64,000 nt of DNA, taken from Marinirhabdus sp050859505 (GTDB taxonomy: Bacteria; Bacteroidota; Bacteroidia; Flavobacteriales; Flavobacteriaceae). The notes under the pieces are model-generated. The model worked only from the letters and a program-made list of their open reading frames with translations, was not told the DNA's origin and searched no databases. Position numbers and translations under genes: made by a program. The DNA lies in contig NZ_CP193934.1 of NCBI RefSeq assembly GCF_050859505.1, positions 3,286,001-3,350,000 on the forward strand. Direction: 5' to 3'. Shown here piece after piece: positions 49,729 through 59,005 of the stretch. How positions within the stretch are numbered: position 1 is the first letter of the stretch; each line of letters starts with the position of its first letter.

Positions 49729-51356
49729 TATTTTTTCAATATTTTAAAGTTATTTACCACCCCTTCAGCAGTAATACTAGCAATATAAATCCCTCCTGAA
49801 AGTTCAGAAATATTCACTTTATTTTCTACAGCTGAAATTTCTTTTGTCATCACTTTTTTTCCTAATACATCAAATATAGTAACCATAGCCCTTTCGGTTT
49901 GCTGCGGAAAAGATACGTTGAAAATATCCACTACTGGATTTGGGTAGATAGCAAATGTTTCCTTTAGCAATTGGTCTTCAATTCCTAAAACTTGCAAGGC
50001 ATTATAGGCATCTTCAAAATTTGGGATCCCGTAGCCCATTTCATCTGTTGGATTATTAAATAAATGCGCAGACTGGCGTATCACATCCATAACTCTACTG
50101 TTTTTTATTTCAGGTCTGGACTGCCACAAACTAGCTACAGCCCCTGCCATAATTGGAGAACTGAAAGATGTACCATTATTTTCTACAACAATCCCATCTT
50201 CATTTACGACAGCCGCATCCCGTCCTTTTGCCATCACATCTGGTTTTATACGTCCATCTACAGTAGGTCCAATAGAACTAAAATCGACATAATCACCCTC
50301 CGAATCTACAGCTCCAACCGTTAAAATCCCTTTAGAATCTCCAGGGGTTGCCACAAAAGTAAATCCGTTACCATCATTTCCAGCAGAGGTTACCAATAGC
50401 ATTCCCTTTTGAAACGCAAAGTTTCCACCACGAGCTGCGATGGTTGTTTCACCGTCAAAATCTTCGTAGGTATGATCGTACTGTGGATAATCTGGAAAAT
50501 CTTGATAGCCCAAAGAAGTATTTACTACATCTACTCCTAAGCTATCTGCTCTTTCTAGCGCTTCAACCCAATATGCTTCTTCCACAGGGTTTTCATCATC
50601 ATTGTCTTCTGTTACATAAAGATAGAACGATGCTGCCGGAGCAGTGCCCACAAATTTTTGCGCACCGTCAAGAAATGCACCAATATCACTAAAGGTTTTG
50701 GTACCATGATTAGACCCTGTACTTGATACATTTGGAATTCTATCAACAAAATTATAGGTATCCAAAAGACGTCCTTCTGAAACAACATCTGCAAATGCAG
50801 GGTTCGTATTTACGCTAGGAAAACCGCTATCTAAAACAGCTATTACCATTCCATCCCCTGTAAAATCTTGCTCGTGAAGGAAATCTGCAGCAATTTGTTC
50901 TACTTGATTTCTAGCCTCCCCATAATCATATACTATTCGGCTCGGTTCATTTTCAATTTTGAATTTATCTTCAGTATTTCTCTGAAATGGTTGTTTGTTC
51001 AAATTTTTATCTGCAAATTCGACTTCAGTAACAAACGGAAGATTTGTTAATGCATCAATATTAGATTCGGATCCTCTTACATACACAGCATTCATCCATT
51101 TACTCTTAGCATGGACAGTAATTCCTGATGTATTTTTAAGTTGCGTAATATAGGCTTCGTTTACAGGCACATCCAATGCGTCTATTGCAATATTGTGCAT
51201 TGCTTTTCTATCGATAGCTTCCTGAGTTAAAATAGAGATAGGGTTTGCAAGAGAGGCAGCCACATCTTCTTTATCGGCAAAAAAAACTAAAGCATCTTGT
51301 TGTGCTTTGGCTATGGTGGCAGATAACAACACCACTACTAGAAGTAATTTTTTCAT
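49728..51356 (-). CDS. Subtilisin-like S8 serine protease with T9SS sorting domain
   Basis: A 542-residue exported protease: signal peptide (about 1-18, ending AKAQ), a propeptide-like region (about 19-140), and the S8 catalytic domain with Asp in VLDSGFPS (about 175), His in SNHGTKTFSD (about 217), oxyanion Asn in TSAGNDGNG and Ser in NGTSFSSPIMAG (about 396). The last roughly 75 residues (FAIYPNPVVDIFNVSF ... GGIYIASITAEG) form a type A T9SS C-terminal signal, so it should be secreted across the outer membrane and surface-attached or released. This marks the organism as T9SS-equipped. Confidence 0.93.
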   Translation of the reverse strand: MKKLLLVVVLLSATIAKAQQDALVFFADKEDVAASLANPISILTQEAIDRKAMHNIAIDALDVPVNEAYITQLKNTSGITVHAKSKWMNAVYVRGSESNIDALTNLPFVTEVEFADKNLNKQPFQRNTEDKFKIENEPSRIVYDYGEARNQVEQIAADFLHEQDFTGDGMVIAVLDSGFPSVNTNPAFADVVSEGRLLDTYNFVDRIPNVSSTGSNHGTKTFSDIGAFLDGAQKFVGTAPAASFYLYVTEDNDDENPVEEAYWVEALERADSLGVDVVNTSLGYQDFPDYPQYDHTYEDFDGETTIAARGGNFAFQKGMLLVTSAGNDGNGFTFVATPGDSKGILTVGAVDSEGDYVDFSSIGPTVDGRIKPDVMAKGRDAAVVNEDGIVVENNGTSFSSPIMAGAVASLWQSRPEIKNSRVMDVIRQSAHLFNNPTDEMGYGIPNFEDAYNALQVLGIEDQLLKETFAIYPNPVVDIFNVSFPQQTERAMVTIFDVLGKKVMTKEISAVENKVNISELSGGIYIASITAEGVVNNFKILKK

Positions 51357-51421
51357 ATCGATTTTTTAAAACAGTTCTGCGTACATATGCAAAACCGAAA
51401 GAGTAACTGTTATTTCTTTTT

Positions 51422-52612
51422 TTAGGAAATCACACCGCTGCCCAATAATTCTTCGTTTTTATACCAGGCTACAAACTGTCCTTCGGTAATGGCAGACTGC
51501 GGATTCGTAAAGATAACATAAAGCCCCGAACTAGTACGATGTAGCGTAGCACTTTCCAGAGGTTGTCGGTATCGTATACGTGCCATAACATCCATAGTTT
51601 CGTCTACTTGCAACTGTAAGTCTTTACGAACCCAATGTAGTTCATCCTCACGAACAAATAAGCCCCGCCTATACAATCCTGGATGATTTTTCCCCTGGCC
51701 GGTATAAATAATATTTTCTTCTACATCGGTCGCAATAACAAAAAGCGGTTCTTGATGTCCGCCTACGGCCAAGCCTTTGCGTTGGCCATTGGTAAAATAA
51801 TGTGCTCCTTGATGGTTCCCTACTACTTTTCCATCGGTTTTTTTATATTGAAATTTTGCCGAAAGTTCCTCCAATTCATTTTCTACTGAACTGATTGCTT
51901 CATTTTTGTAGCCTTCAAAATCTGAAGCTACTTCAACAATATCGCCTTTTTTAGGTGCCAATTGTTGTTGTAAAAATTCTGGCAAACGCACTTTACCAAT
52001 AAAACATAGGCCTTGAGAGTCACGCTTTTCTGCTGTGACCAAATCCTGAGCAGCTGCTATTTTACGAACTTCAGGCTTTAATAATTCTCCAATAGGAAAT
52101 AAAGTTTTCGCCAATTGTTCTTGCGATAATTGACATAAAAAATACGATTGATCCTTGTTAGGATCTTTCCCGGCTACTAATTGATGTATGGTTTCCCCTT
52201 CTTCTACAAAACTTGACTTTCTACAGTAATGCCCCGTTGCTACAAAATCTGCTCCTAGACTAAGTGCAATTTTCATAAAGACATCAAATTTAATCTCTCT
52301 GTTGCAAAGTATATCTGGATTTGGAGTACGTCCCATTTTATATTCACGGAACATATAATCTACAATTCGCTCTTTATATTGCTCACTTAAATCTACTGTC
52401 TGGAAAGGGATGTCTAACTTTTGAGCCACTAACATGGCATCGTTACTATCTTCTAGCCATGGGCATTCGTCGGAGATGGTTACCGTATCGTCGTGCCAGT
52501 TTTTCATAAACAGCCCAATAACATCGTATCCCTGCTCTTTGAGTAAATAAGCAGCCACACTGGAATCTACTCCACCGCTCAATCCTACTACTACGCGTTG
52601 TTTCTTTTTCAT
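51422..52612 (-). CDS. mnmA: tRNA-specific 2-thiouridylase
   Basis: Makes 2-thiouridine at the wobble position of tRNA Lys, Glu and Gln. The 396-residue protein has the PP-loop SGGVDSSVAAYLL (residues 10-22), NPDILCNREIKFD with the first catalytic Cys (about 105), DQSYFLCQLSQEQL, and the second Cys in DSQGLCFIGKV (about 205), followed by the C-terminal beta-barrel with FTNGQRKGLAVGG. It is monocistronic with a -7 element 7 nt before the ATG. Confidence 0.97.
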   Translation of the reverse strand: MKKKQRVVVGLSGGVDSSVAAYLLKEQGYDVIGLFMKNWHDDTVTISDECPWLEDSNDAMLVAQKLDIPFQTVDLSEQYKERIVDYMFREYKMGRTPNPDILCNREIKFDVFMKIALSLGADFVATGHYCRKSSFVEEGETIHQLVAGKDPNKDQSYFLCQLSQEQLAKTLFPIGELLKPEVRKIAAAQDLVTAEKRDSQGLCFIGKVRLPEFLQQQLAPKKGDIVEVASDFEGYKNEAISSVENELEELSAKFQYKKTDGKVVGNHQGAHYFTNGQRKGLAVGGHQEPLFVIATDVEENIIYTGQGKNHPGLYRRGLFVREDELHWVRKDLQLQVDETMDVMARIRYRQPLESATLHRTSSGLYVIFTNPQSAITEGQFVAWYKNEELLGSGVIS

Positions 52613-52619
52613 TTGAGTG

Positions 52620-52627
52620 CAAAGATA
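52620..52627 (-). promoter_or_regulatory. -7 element (TATCTTTG) for mnmA, 7 nt from the start codon
   Basis: Exact TAnnTTTG match on the minus strand, 7 nt before the mnmA ATG; predicts a near-leaderless transcript. Confidence 0.55.
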
Positions 52628-52699
52628 CAGTCTGAAAATAACAAATTACAAAAACCGAATTCCAAAACACTATATCACTATTGGTCGGCTCTATAAAAA

Positions 52700-53389
52700 T
52701 TAATTTTTTATCTGCGGTTTAGGATAGGTTTCTTCTAATTCTACTTTTCCATTTTTAAAGTATTGCCACAAACCGTGTTTCTTGCCGGTTTTGTAGTAGC
52801 CTTTTATGGTTACGTTGCCATTGGCATCGTAATATTCGGCTGGGCCGTGCAGCATATCGTTGTGATAAACAAGTTTTTTGAGCACTACACCTTCAGGGGA
52901 ATAGTATCGGTTTTCGCCTTGCTTAATTCCGTTTATATATGTTATTTCCTCAGTAATTTTTCCATCAGGATAATACGTGGTTTGCACGCCATCCATCTTG
53001 CCGGCCACGTATAGTTCTTTACTCATTACTTGTTTTGACTTCTTTTGATAGTACAACCACTCCCCTATTCTATCCTTACCTTCCATTTGGCCTTCGCTTA
53101 CTAGTTTCCCTTTAATGGTGAAGTATTTCACATCGGCAATAGAACTGTTGGCTTTAAAATCTTTGGTTGTAGTTGGTTTGTCACCGCACTCTTCGCAGTA
53201 AAACTTAAAAGTGCCCACCTCATTACCATGGTCAAACTCACCTTCGTAACGAAGTTGTTTGGTATTGGGATAAAATTTCTTCCATACACCGTGACGTTTT
53301 CCCGCTTCGTCAACTTTATTGACATCTTGGGCAACTGTAATGTTTGCTGAAATAAGTGCAACAATAAAAAAAATGAAGGTACGTACCAT
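52700..53389 (-). CDS. Exported MORN-repeat (YwqK-type) protein
   Basis: A 229-residue protein with a signal peptide (about 1-20, ending TVAQ) and repeated MORN_2 motifs of the form G-x-W/E-x-x-Y-x-x-G-K: GKRHGVWKKFYPN, DRIGEWLYYQK, GKMDGVQTTYYPDGK, GIKQGENRYYSPEG, and GYYKTGKKHGLWQYFKNGK. Databases often call such proteins YwqK-family antitoxin, but an exported MORN protein without a partner toxin nearby is unlikely to be one. It probably functions in the envelope. Confidence 0.8.
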   Translation of the reverse strand: MVRTFIFFIVALISANITVAQDVNKVDEAGKRHGVWKKFYPNTKQLRYEGEFDHGNEVGTFKFYCEECGDKPTTTKDFKANSSIADVKYFTIKGKLVSEGQMEGKDRIGEWLYYQKKSKQVMSKELYVAGKMDGVQTTYYPDGKITEEITYINGIKQGENRYYSPEGVVLKKLVYHNDMLHGPAEYYDANGNVTIKGYYKTGKKHGLWQYFKNGKVELEETYPKPQIKN

Positions 53390-53549
53390 AAAATTTCGCT
53401 TTAAAGAATAACGTAGATTACAAAACTCTATTGAATCTCAAACTCCCTTTTTCAAAAAGAATGCCAGAATGAAGTACGAGCAAAATACAAAATACGAGTG
53501 GAAAAATTACAAAATAATTGCTCACCTCCCACAAACTCATAGCTCACCA

Positions 53550-55424
53550 CTACTTTTTCTTTTTCTGAGTCTTTTTCTGTTCTTCAGCTTGCTCCATCAT
53601 ATCGGACATTTTTTTCTGAAAACGATTTTGTTTCTTCGGCGTCTTCTTTTTTACTTGTATCTGCGCGTGAATTTTATCTTCGTCAATTATATAATTCTTA
53701 ATTACCAGCATAATACCAATAGTAATTAGGTTTGATGTAAGATAATACAAAGACAGTCCACTCGCGTAGTTGTTAAAGAACACCAACATAAACAAAGGAG
53801 ATAGATACATTAAGAACTTCATATTTGGCATGCCAGGTTGCTGTTGGGCTTGCATACTTTGTCCTGTACTCATGATCATATACGCTCCAATAGCGATAGA
53901 GGCTAAGATTGGAAACAAACTTACGTGATCTCCATAAAATGGAATCGTAAACGGAAGTTCTGCAATGGTATCGTAACTTGATAAATCTTCAGCCCACAAG
54001 AAACTTTTTTGTCTTAAATCGAATGCTGTTGGAAAAAATGTAAACAAGGCGTAGAACACCGGAATTTGAAGTATTGCCGGCAAACAACCTTTCAACGGGC
54101 TGGCTCCTGCTACGTTCTGAAGCTTCATCGTTTCCTGCTGAATCTTCATGCTGTTTCCTTCGTGTTTTTTCTTTATCTCATCAATTTCAGGCTTTAAAAC
54201 CTTCATTTTTGCCTGAGAAAGGTATTGTTTGTACTGCACTGGAGATAAGGCCAGTTTTATCAATACCGTTAACATGATAATGGCAATACCAGCTGGTAAG
54301 AAACCACTTAAGAAACCAAATAAAGGAATTACAACATATTTGTTAATCATCCCGAAAATCCCCCAACCTAATGGCAGGGCTTCATCCAGATTTCTATCGT
54401 AATCATTAAATATCTGGTAATCTGTTGGACCGTAATACATATTCATGTTTTCGGCCAGGGATCCTCCTTTTGGTTCTAATAAGATTTTAGCACCATATTT
54501 TTTGGTAAAAACAGTATCTACTTCTTCATCTATTACATAATCCAGTGAAGAAAAAGCAACTTCTTTAAATGGTGTATCTGTCAGTAACATGGAGCTGAAG
54601 AAATGCTGGCGGAAATTCATCCAGTTTACATCCTTTTCTACCTCAGCATCTTCACCCGTTGGGTCTAGTTTGCTGAAATCTTCATCGTCGTGCTCGTAGG
54701 TTAATCTTGAATATCGGTTCTCATAAGAAATACTCTTAGCGTGACGATATCCTTTTAAATTCCAATCTAAGTAAATTGGGGAAGACGTATCCATTATACC
54801 TTCTAATCCTTGCGATTTTATGCTGAAATCCAACATATATTCACCAGGTATCAATGCATAGCGATATTCAATAAAAGAATCTGTACCAGATTTTAAACGC
54901 ATCGTTAGTACATTGTTCTCTCCACTTTTGGTTAAGGAGGGTTCAAAATAGAGATCCCGAGTATTGAGCAATCTATTTTCAGCAGTAAACTGAAGATTAA
55001 AATCGTTGTTTCCGTCTTTAATTAAATACACTTGCTCTCCCGTGAAGGTAGTATGTTCTTTTAACATGGCTTCTACAACATACCCACCTTTGTTGCTTAC
55101 TTTTAAAATAAGAACATCATTCTCTACTGTAGTAACCGCATCGGTTGCCGAAGGTAAAGTTCCTGAATATGCAAAAGAACCCAATCTGTTTTTTAAGCCT
55201 TCCACAGCTAAAGAATCTGTGGCAGCTGCCGTATTAATTTCGGTTGGCGTAACTTGCTTGGTTGTGGTAGAATCCTGAAGGTTTGTAGTTTCGTTGGCTA
55301 CTTGCTCTGTGGTAACTTCATCTTTTGCTTGTTCGTCTTTGTTCATATACAGCATCCAGATAAGGATAGCTCCAATGATTAAAAAACCAATCAGCGAATT
55401 TTTATCAAACTTTTTTTCTTCCAT
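53550..55424 (-). CDS. yidC: Membrane protein insertase YidC
   Basis: Inserts proteins into the inner membrane, alone or with SecYEG. The 624-residue protein has an N-terminal helix (about 10-27, SLIGFLIIGAILIWMLYM), a large periplasmic beta-domain (about 85-350), and the conserved insertase core (about 365-590) with LIKLALSPVQYKQYLSQAKM, SPLKGCLPAILQIPVFYALF and YLSPLFMLVFFNNYASGLSLYYLTSNL. The tail is very Lys-rich, like YidC proteins that contact ribosomes. It follows pyrG on the same strand across a 138-bp gap that contains repeats. Confidence 0.96.
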   Translation of the reverse strand: MEEKKFDKNSLIGFLIIGAILIWMLYMNKDEQAKDEVTTEQVANETTNLQDSTTTKQVTPTEINTAAATDSLAVEGLKNRLGSFAYSGTLPSATDAVTTVENDVLILKVSNKGGYVVEAMLKEHTTFTGEQVYLIKDGNNDFNLQFTAENRLLNTRDLYFEPSLTKSGENNVLTMRLKSGTDSFIEYRYALIPGEYMLDFSIKSQGLEGIMDTSSPIYLDWNLKGYRHAKSISYENRYSRLTYEHDDEDFSKLDPTGEDAEVEKDVNWMNFRQHFFSSMLLTDTPFKEVAFSSLDYVIDEEVDTVFTKKYGAKILLEPKGGSLAENMNMYYGPTDYQIFNDYDRNLDEALPLGWGIFGMINKYVVIPLFGFLSGFLPAGIAIIMLTVLIKLALSPVQYKQYLSQAKMKVLKPEIDEIKKKHEGNSMKIQQETMKLQNVAGASPLKGCLPAILQIPVFYALFTFFPTAFDLRQKSFLWAEDLSSYDTIAELPFTIPFYGDHVSLFPILASIAIGAYMIMSTGQSMQAQQQPGMPNMKFLMYLSPLFMLVFFNNYASGLSLYYLTSNLITIGIMLVIKNYIIDEDKIHAQIQVKKKTPKKQNRFQKKMSDMMEQAEEQKKTQKKKK

Positions 55425-55431
55425 ACTTGTG

Positions 55432-55502
55432 CCCGCGCAGGCGGGTATCTATTAAAATCTTTTCAGAGTTGCTGTGACACTTCGACAAGCTTAGTGTAAC
55501 AC
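55432..55502. repeat. GC-rich hairpin and TTCGACAAGCTTAGTGT repeat upstream of yidC
   Basis: CCCGC (55432-55436) / GCGGG (55441-55445) form a stem with a 4-nt loop 8 bp before the yidC start, much richer in GC than its surroundings. At about 55480-55502 an imperfect stem (TGACACT / AGTGTAACA) encloses TTCGACAAGCT, related to the dispersed TTCGAC family. Confidence 0.5.
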
Positions 55503-55562
55503 AAAATTGTTTTATTCGTTTTACAACAACTTCGCCCTAACTGAATAAAGCGACACATTGTC

Positions 55563-57179
55563 TTATTTTATTTTTGAATGTTCGTGTGCAGCTTTTACAA
55601 ATGCCACAAACAACGGATGCGGATTCGCAACCGTGCTTTTATATTCTGGATGGTATTGTACCCCTACAAACCAGGGATGTTCAGGTATTTCTATAATCTC
55701 TACCAGGCCTGTTTTTGGATTAATTCCAGTGGCTCTTAAACCAGCTGCTTCCAATTGGTCGCGATAGGCATTGTTGTATTCATAACGGTGACGATGGCGT
55801 TCCTGAATAATATCATCTTCATACACACCGCTCACAATACTATTATCTTCCAACGCACAATCCCAGGCTCCCAAACGCATGGTTCCGCCCATATTTATAA
55901 TATCTTTTTGATCTTCCATTAAGTTAATAACAGGGTGGTCTGTATGTTTACTCATTTCACTGGAGTTTGCATCTGCCAAGCCAAGGACATTTCGGCTGTA
56001 TTCAATCACAGCCATTTGCATCCCAAGGCATATTCCCAAGAAAGGAATATTATTGACACGCGCATATTTTACAGCTTCCACTTTGCCTTCAATACCACGC
56101 TCACCAAAACCTGGTGCTACTAGAATACCATCAAGTCCGTGAAATTGTTCCGCAATAGTTATCGGGTCAATATGTTCAGAATGGATAGAAACAATATTCA
56201 CCTTCACTTCATTTTCGGCCCCGGCGTGTATAAAAGATTCTAATATTGATTTGTAACTATCCTGTAATTCAACATATTTACCAACAAGACCAATTGTTAC
56301 ATTGCCTTTAGGGTTTTTATGACGTTTCAGGAATTGATTCCAATGATCCAAATTGGGCTCCGTATCGTCTTTCATGTTTAGTTTTGAAAGCGTCACTTTG
56401 TCCAAACCTTCTTCCAACATCATATTTGGGACATCGTAGATTGTAGAAGCATCTATAGATTGTATCACGGCTTCTTTCTGCACATTGCAGAAAAGCGCTA
56501 ACTTTTTACGTAAATCATCACTTAATTCGTGTTCGGTACGACACACTAAAATATCGGCTCTAATACCGCTTTCCATCAATGTTTTTACCGAATGTTGCGT
56601 AGGTTTTGTCTTTAATTCTCCCGCTGCCGAAAGATAGGGCACCAAGGTTAAATGAATTACCAAAGCATTTTCGTCTCCTAATTCCCATTTTAATTGACGA
56701 ACAGATTCAATATAAGGTAAAGACTCAATATCACCTACCGTTCCACCAATTTCGGTAATTACTATATCGTAATCCCCGCTTTTGCCAAGGATTTGGATGC
56801 GTTCTTTAATTTCGTTTGTAATGTGGGGAACCACCTGTACAGTTTTACCTAAAAATTCGCCACGACGTTCTTTTTCAATAACGCTTTGGTAAATGCGACC
56901 TGTGGTTACATTATTAGCTTGTGACGTAGGTACATTCAAAAAGCGTTCGTAGTGACCTAAATCTAAATCGGTTTCGGCCCCATCATCGGTTACATAACAT
57001 TCGCCGTGTTCGTACGGATTTAAAGTTCCGGGATCTACGTTAATATAAGGATCTAATTTTTGAATGGTCACACGATATCCTCTGGCCTGCAGTAATTTGG
57101 CCAGCGATGCTGCTATAATTCCTTTTCCTAAAGATGAGGATACTCCGCCCGTTACGAAGATGTATTTTGTAGTGTTCAT
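55563..57179 (-). CDS. pyrG: CTP synthase
   Basis: Converts UTP to CTP using ATP and glutamine. The 538-residue enzyme has the N-terminal synthetase domain (FVTGGVSSSLGKGIIAASLAKLL, KLDPYINVDPGTLNPYEHGE, TEIGGTVGDIES) and a C-terminal class I glutamine amidotransferase with the nucleophile Cys in FLGICLGMQMAVIE (about 380) and the His-Glu pair in QYHPEYKS. Length is standard. It precedes yidC on the same strand, a common pairing in Flavobacteriia. The conserved MNTTKYIFVTGG confirms the start. Confidence 0.98.
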   Translation of the reverse strand: MNTTKYIFVTGGVSSSLGKGIIAASLAKLLQARGYRVTIQKLDPYINVDPGTLNPYEHGECYVTDDGAETDLDLGHYERFLNVPTSQANNVTTGRIYQSVIEKERRGEFLGKTVQVVPHITNEIKERIQILGKSGDYDIVITEIGGTVGDIESLPYIESVRQLKWELGDENALVIHLTLVPYLSAAGELKTKPTQHSVKTLMESGIRADILVCRTEHELSDDLRKKLALFCNVQKEAVIQSIDASTIYDVPNMMLEEGLDKVTLSKLNMKDDTEPNLDHWNQFLKRHKNPKGNVTIGLVGKYVELQDSYKSILESFIHAGAENEVKVNIVSIHSEHIDPITIAEQFHGLDGILVAPGFGERGIEGKVEAVKYARVNNIPFLGICLGMQMAVIEYSRNVLGLADANSSEMSKHTDHPVINLMEDQKDIINMGGTMRLGAWDCALEDNSIVSGVYEDDIIQERHRHRYEYNNAYRDQLEAAGLRATGINPKTGLVEIIEIPEHPWFVGVQYHPEYKSTVANPHPLFVAFVKAAHEHSKIK

Positions 57180-57211
57180 GGATGCCTTTGCTATGTTCGC
57201 TATACGGGATG

Positions 57212-57219
57212 CAAAGGTA
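57212..57219 (-). promoter_or_regulatory. -7 element (TACCTTTG) for pyrG
   Basis: Exact TAnnTTTG match on the minus strand, 32 nt upstream of the pyrG ATG. The leader contains no obvious attenuator hairpin. Confidence 0.55.
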
Positions 57220-57323
57220 TGTATTTATTGGTACAGTATCCTGAAATTTAATCAGAAACTTCCAAGTGTATTTGTTTGCTGTTTTTAGAATTTATTTTAC
57301 TGAAAAATCACTACTTTGGCTTT

Positions 57324-57773
57324 ATGGTTTTAGACACATTAGAAAATAGCACTACATATCTGGGTTTACACAAGAAAGCCACCGCTGCCTTTCAGTTTTT
57401 AAAGGAAAAAAACTTGCAGGAGTTAGCTGAAGGCACCTACGAAATTGACGGTAAAGATTGTTTTGCCATCGTGATGAGCTACACAACTAAACCCAAATCT
57501 GAAGGTTTTTCTGAAGCACATTTCAACTATATTGACATCCAATATATAATTTCTGGAGCCGAAAAAATAGGCACTGCTATCTTGAAAAATCAGCAACCCT
57601 TCGAAGTAAATAAAGAAAAAGATTACGCATTCTTTACCTGCGAAACTGAAGACTTCACGCTAAACGAAGGCTCTTTTGCTATATTTTTTCCGCAGGACAT
57701 CCATCAAACGTGTATCGTAGTTGAGACACCTAAGCCTTTAAAGAAAGTTGTTTTTAAACTCAAGATTGATTGA
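57324..57773 (+). CDS. YhcH/YjgK/YiaL family protein
   Basis: A 149-residue cupin-like protein of the YhcH/EbgC/TabA family. Recognisable parts are GTYEIDGKDCFAIVMSY (about 37-53), EAHFNYIDIQYIISGAEKIG with conserved His (about 65), and FPQDIHQTCIVV with the C-terminal His. Family members bind metal and are linked to sugar-acid metabolism or biofilm (E. coli), but no sugar genes are adjacent here. The ATG at 57324 is chosen over a 16-codon longer frame because MVLDTLENS is the typical N-terminus. Confidence 0.88.
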   Translation: MVLDTLENSTTYLGLHKKATAAFQFLKEKNLQELAEGTYEIDGKDCFAIVMSYTTKPKSEGFSEAHFNYIDIQYIISGAEKIGTAILKNQQPFEVNKEKDYAFFTCETEDFTLNEGSFAIFFPQDIHQTCIVVETPKPLKKVVFKLKID

Positions 57774-57915
57774 GAGAAATACTCTCTATTGGCACTTTAA
57801 AAACACTTCAAAAAATTCAATATTTTTCTATGTCATCCCTAAAGTTAAACTTACGTGAAGTAGGCATTCACACTATTATCAATTAGGTATCTTGGTAGTA
57901 TAAAATTATACAACT

Positions 57916-58209
57916 ATGAAAAATTTAGGATTGTTGGCAACGTTAAAAGCCAAACCAGGAAAAGAAAACGAAGTACAGGAATTTATAAAAGGGGCTGTAG
58001 AATTGGCTCGCAAAGAAGACAAAACCCTTACGTGGTATAGTTTTAAGATTGACTCCAACACCTTTGGAATCTTTGACACCTTTGAAACTGAAGCAGGGCG
58101 CGACGCTCACTTACATGGTGACATTGCTAAAGCATTGATGGCAAATGCAGACAGGTTACTTTCTGTACCACCGGATATTAAAAAAATTGAAATTCTTTCA
58201 AGTAAATAA
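57916..58209 (+). CDS. Antibiotic biosynthesis monooxygenase (ABM) domain protein
   Basis: A 97-residue ferredoxin-like fold protein of the ABM superfamily: LGLLATLKAKPGKENEVQEF at the N-terminus, LTWYSFKIDSNTFGIFDTFETEAGRDAHLHGDIAKAL in the middle. These small dimeric proteins include quinol monooxygenases (YgiN type) and haem-degrading enzymes; the sequence does not decide. Despite the name, nothing links it to antibiotic synthesis. It is followed by a HbpS/GlcG-like gene on the same strand. Confidence 0.87.
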   Translation: MKNLGLLATLKAKPGKENEVQEFIKGAVELARKEDKTLTWYSFKIDSNTFGIFDTFETEAGRDAHLHGDIAKALMANADRLLSVPPDIKKIEILSSK

Positions 58210-58273
58210 CAACTTAAAATTTCTACATTTTGCGTTTCTATAAATGAGGAACGCCTTAACAATTTAAAAATAT

Positions 58274-58678
58274 ATGATGAATACCATAAATTTAAAAACT
58301 GCAGAAAATATAATTACTGCTGCAAAAGAAAAAGCAAAAGAATTAAACACCAAGATGAATATTTGTGTAGTGGACGCAGGTGCCAACCAAGTAGCATTTG
58401 TGAGAATGGACGGAGCTTGGTTAGGCTCGGCCGATATCGCACTTAAGAAAGCAAAAACAGCTCGCTTTTTTGATATGAACTCTGGTGAGATTGGTAAACT
58501 TTCGCAACCTAATGAACCACTTTTTAATATAGAACATTCCAATGGCGGACTCATAAGCTTCCCTGGTGGCGTTGTTTTAAAAAATAAGGACGGCGAGGTA
58601 ATTGGCGCTGTTGGCGTAAGTGGTAGTTCTGTAGAGAACGATCACGAGGTAGCTACTGCAGGTGCAAACGCAATGTAA
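58274..58678 (+). CDS. GlcG/HbpS family haem-binding-like protein
   Basis: A 134-residue protein of the GlcG/HbpS (DUF336) family. Characteristic motifs are MNICVVDAGANQVAFVRMDGAWLGSADIALKKAKTA and FPGGVVLKNKDGEVIGAVGVSGSSVENDHEVATAG. HbpS of Streptomyces binds haem and senses redox stress, but no signal peptide or partner kinase is present here, so the role is unknown. A strong terminator follows directly. Confidence 0.88.
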   Translation: MMNTINLKTAENIITAAKEKAKELNTKMNICVVDAGANQVAFVRMDGAWLGSADIALKKAKTARFFDMNSGEIGKLSQPNEPLFNIEHSNGGLISFPGGVVLKNKDGEVIGAVGVSGSSVENDHEVATAGANAM

Positions 58679-58700
58679 TTAGTTACCTTTTAACTAATAG

Positions 58701-58731
58701 AAACAGCGCTCTTGTAGCGTTGTTTTTTTTT
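58701..58731 (+). terminator. Intrinsic terminator after the GlcG/HbpS gene
   Basis: Stem AACAGCGCT (58702-58710) / AGCGTTGTT (58716-58724) with one wobble and a 5-nt loop, followed by a run of T to 58731. Confidence 0.88.
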
Positions 58732-58756
58732 AAAAGGGATAGAAAAATTATAGCTA

Positions 58757-59005
58757 TTATCGCTCGACTAAAGGCTTCAACAAGCCTTCCAGACCGTTTA
58801 CTTTAATCTCGAACATTTCCTGCATCATGCGGCCCAGCTTGCCTTGCGGAAATCCTTTTTGCTGAAACCATACAAAATAGGTTTCGGGAAGAAATAACAA
58901 GCGCTGGTTTTTATATTTACCAAAAGGCATTTTATAATTAGCGAGTTCTTTTAGATGGTTGGGATCTGGGAACGGTGACGTACTGTTAGGATTTCCAGCG
59001 TTCAT
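58757..59005 (-). CDS. DUF3820 family protein
   Basis: An 82-residue protein with the DUF3820 signature: ANYKMPFGKYKNQRLLFLPETYFVWFQQKGFPQGKLG (about 22-58). This domain is also found beside nucleases in larger proteins; the isolated form has no known function. The start overlaps the upstream DUF922 gene by 20 bp, suggesting coupled translation at the end of the LysM-OsmC-DUF922 unit. It is followed by a 26-bp gap to the terminator region of the convergent gene. Confidence 0.8.
   Translation of the reverse strand: MNAGNPNSTSPFPDPNHLKELANYKMPFGKYKNQRLLFLPETYFVWFQQKGFPQGKLGRMMQEMFEIKVNGLEGLLKPLVER

Noticed and set aside
52700..53389. YwqK antitoxin of a toxin-antitoxin pair
   Set aside because: The product is exported and made of MORN repeats, with no toxin gene beside it.
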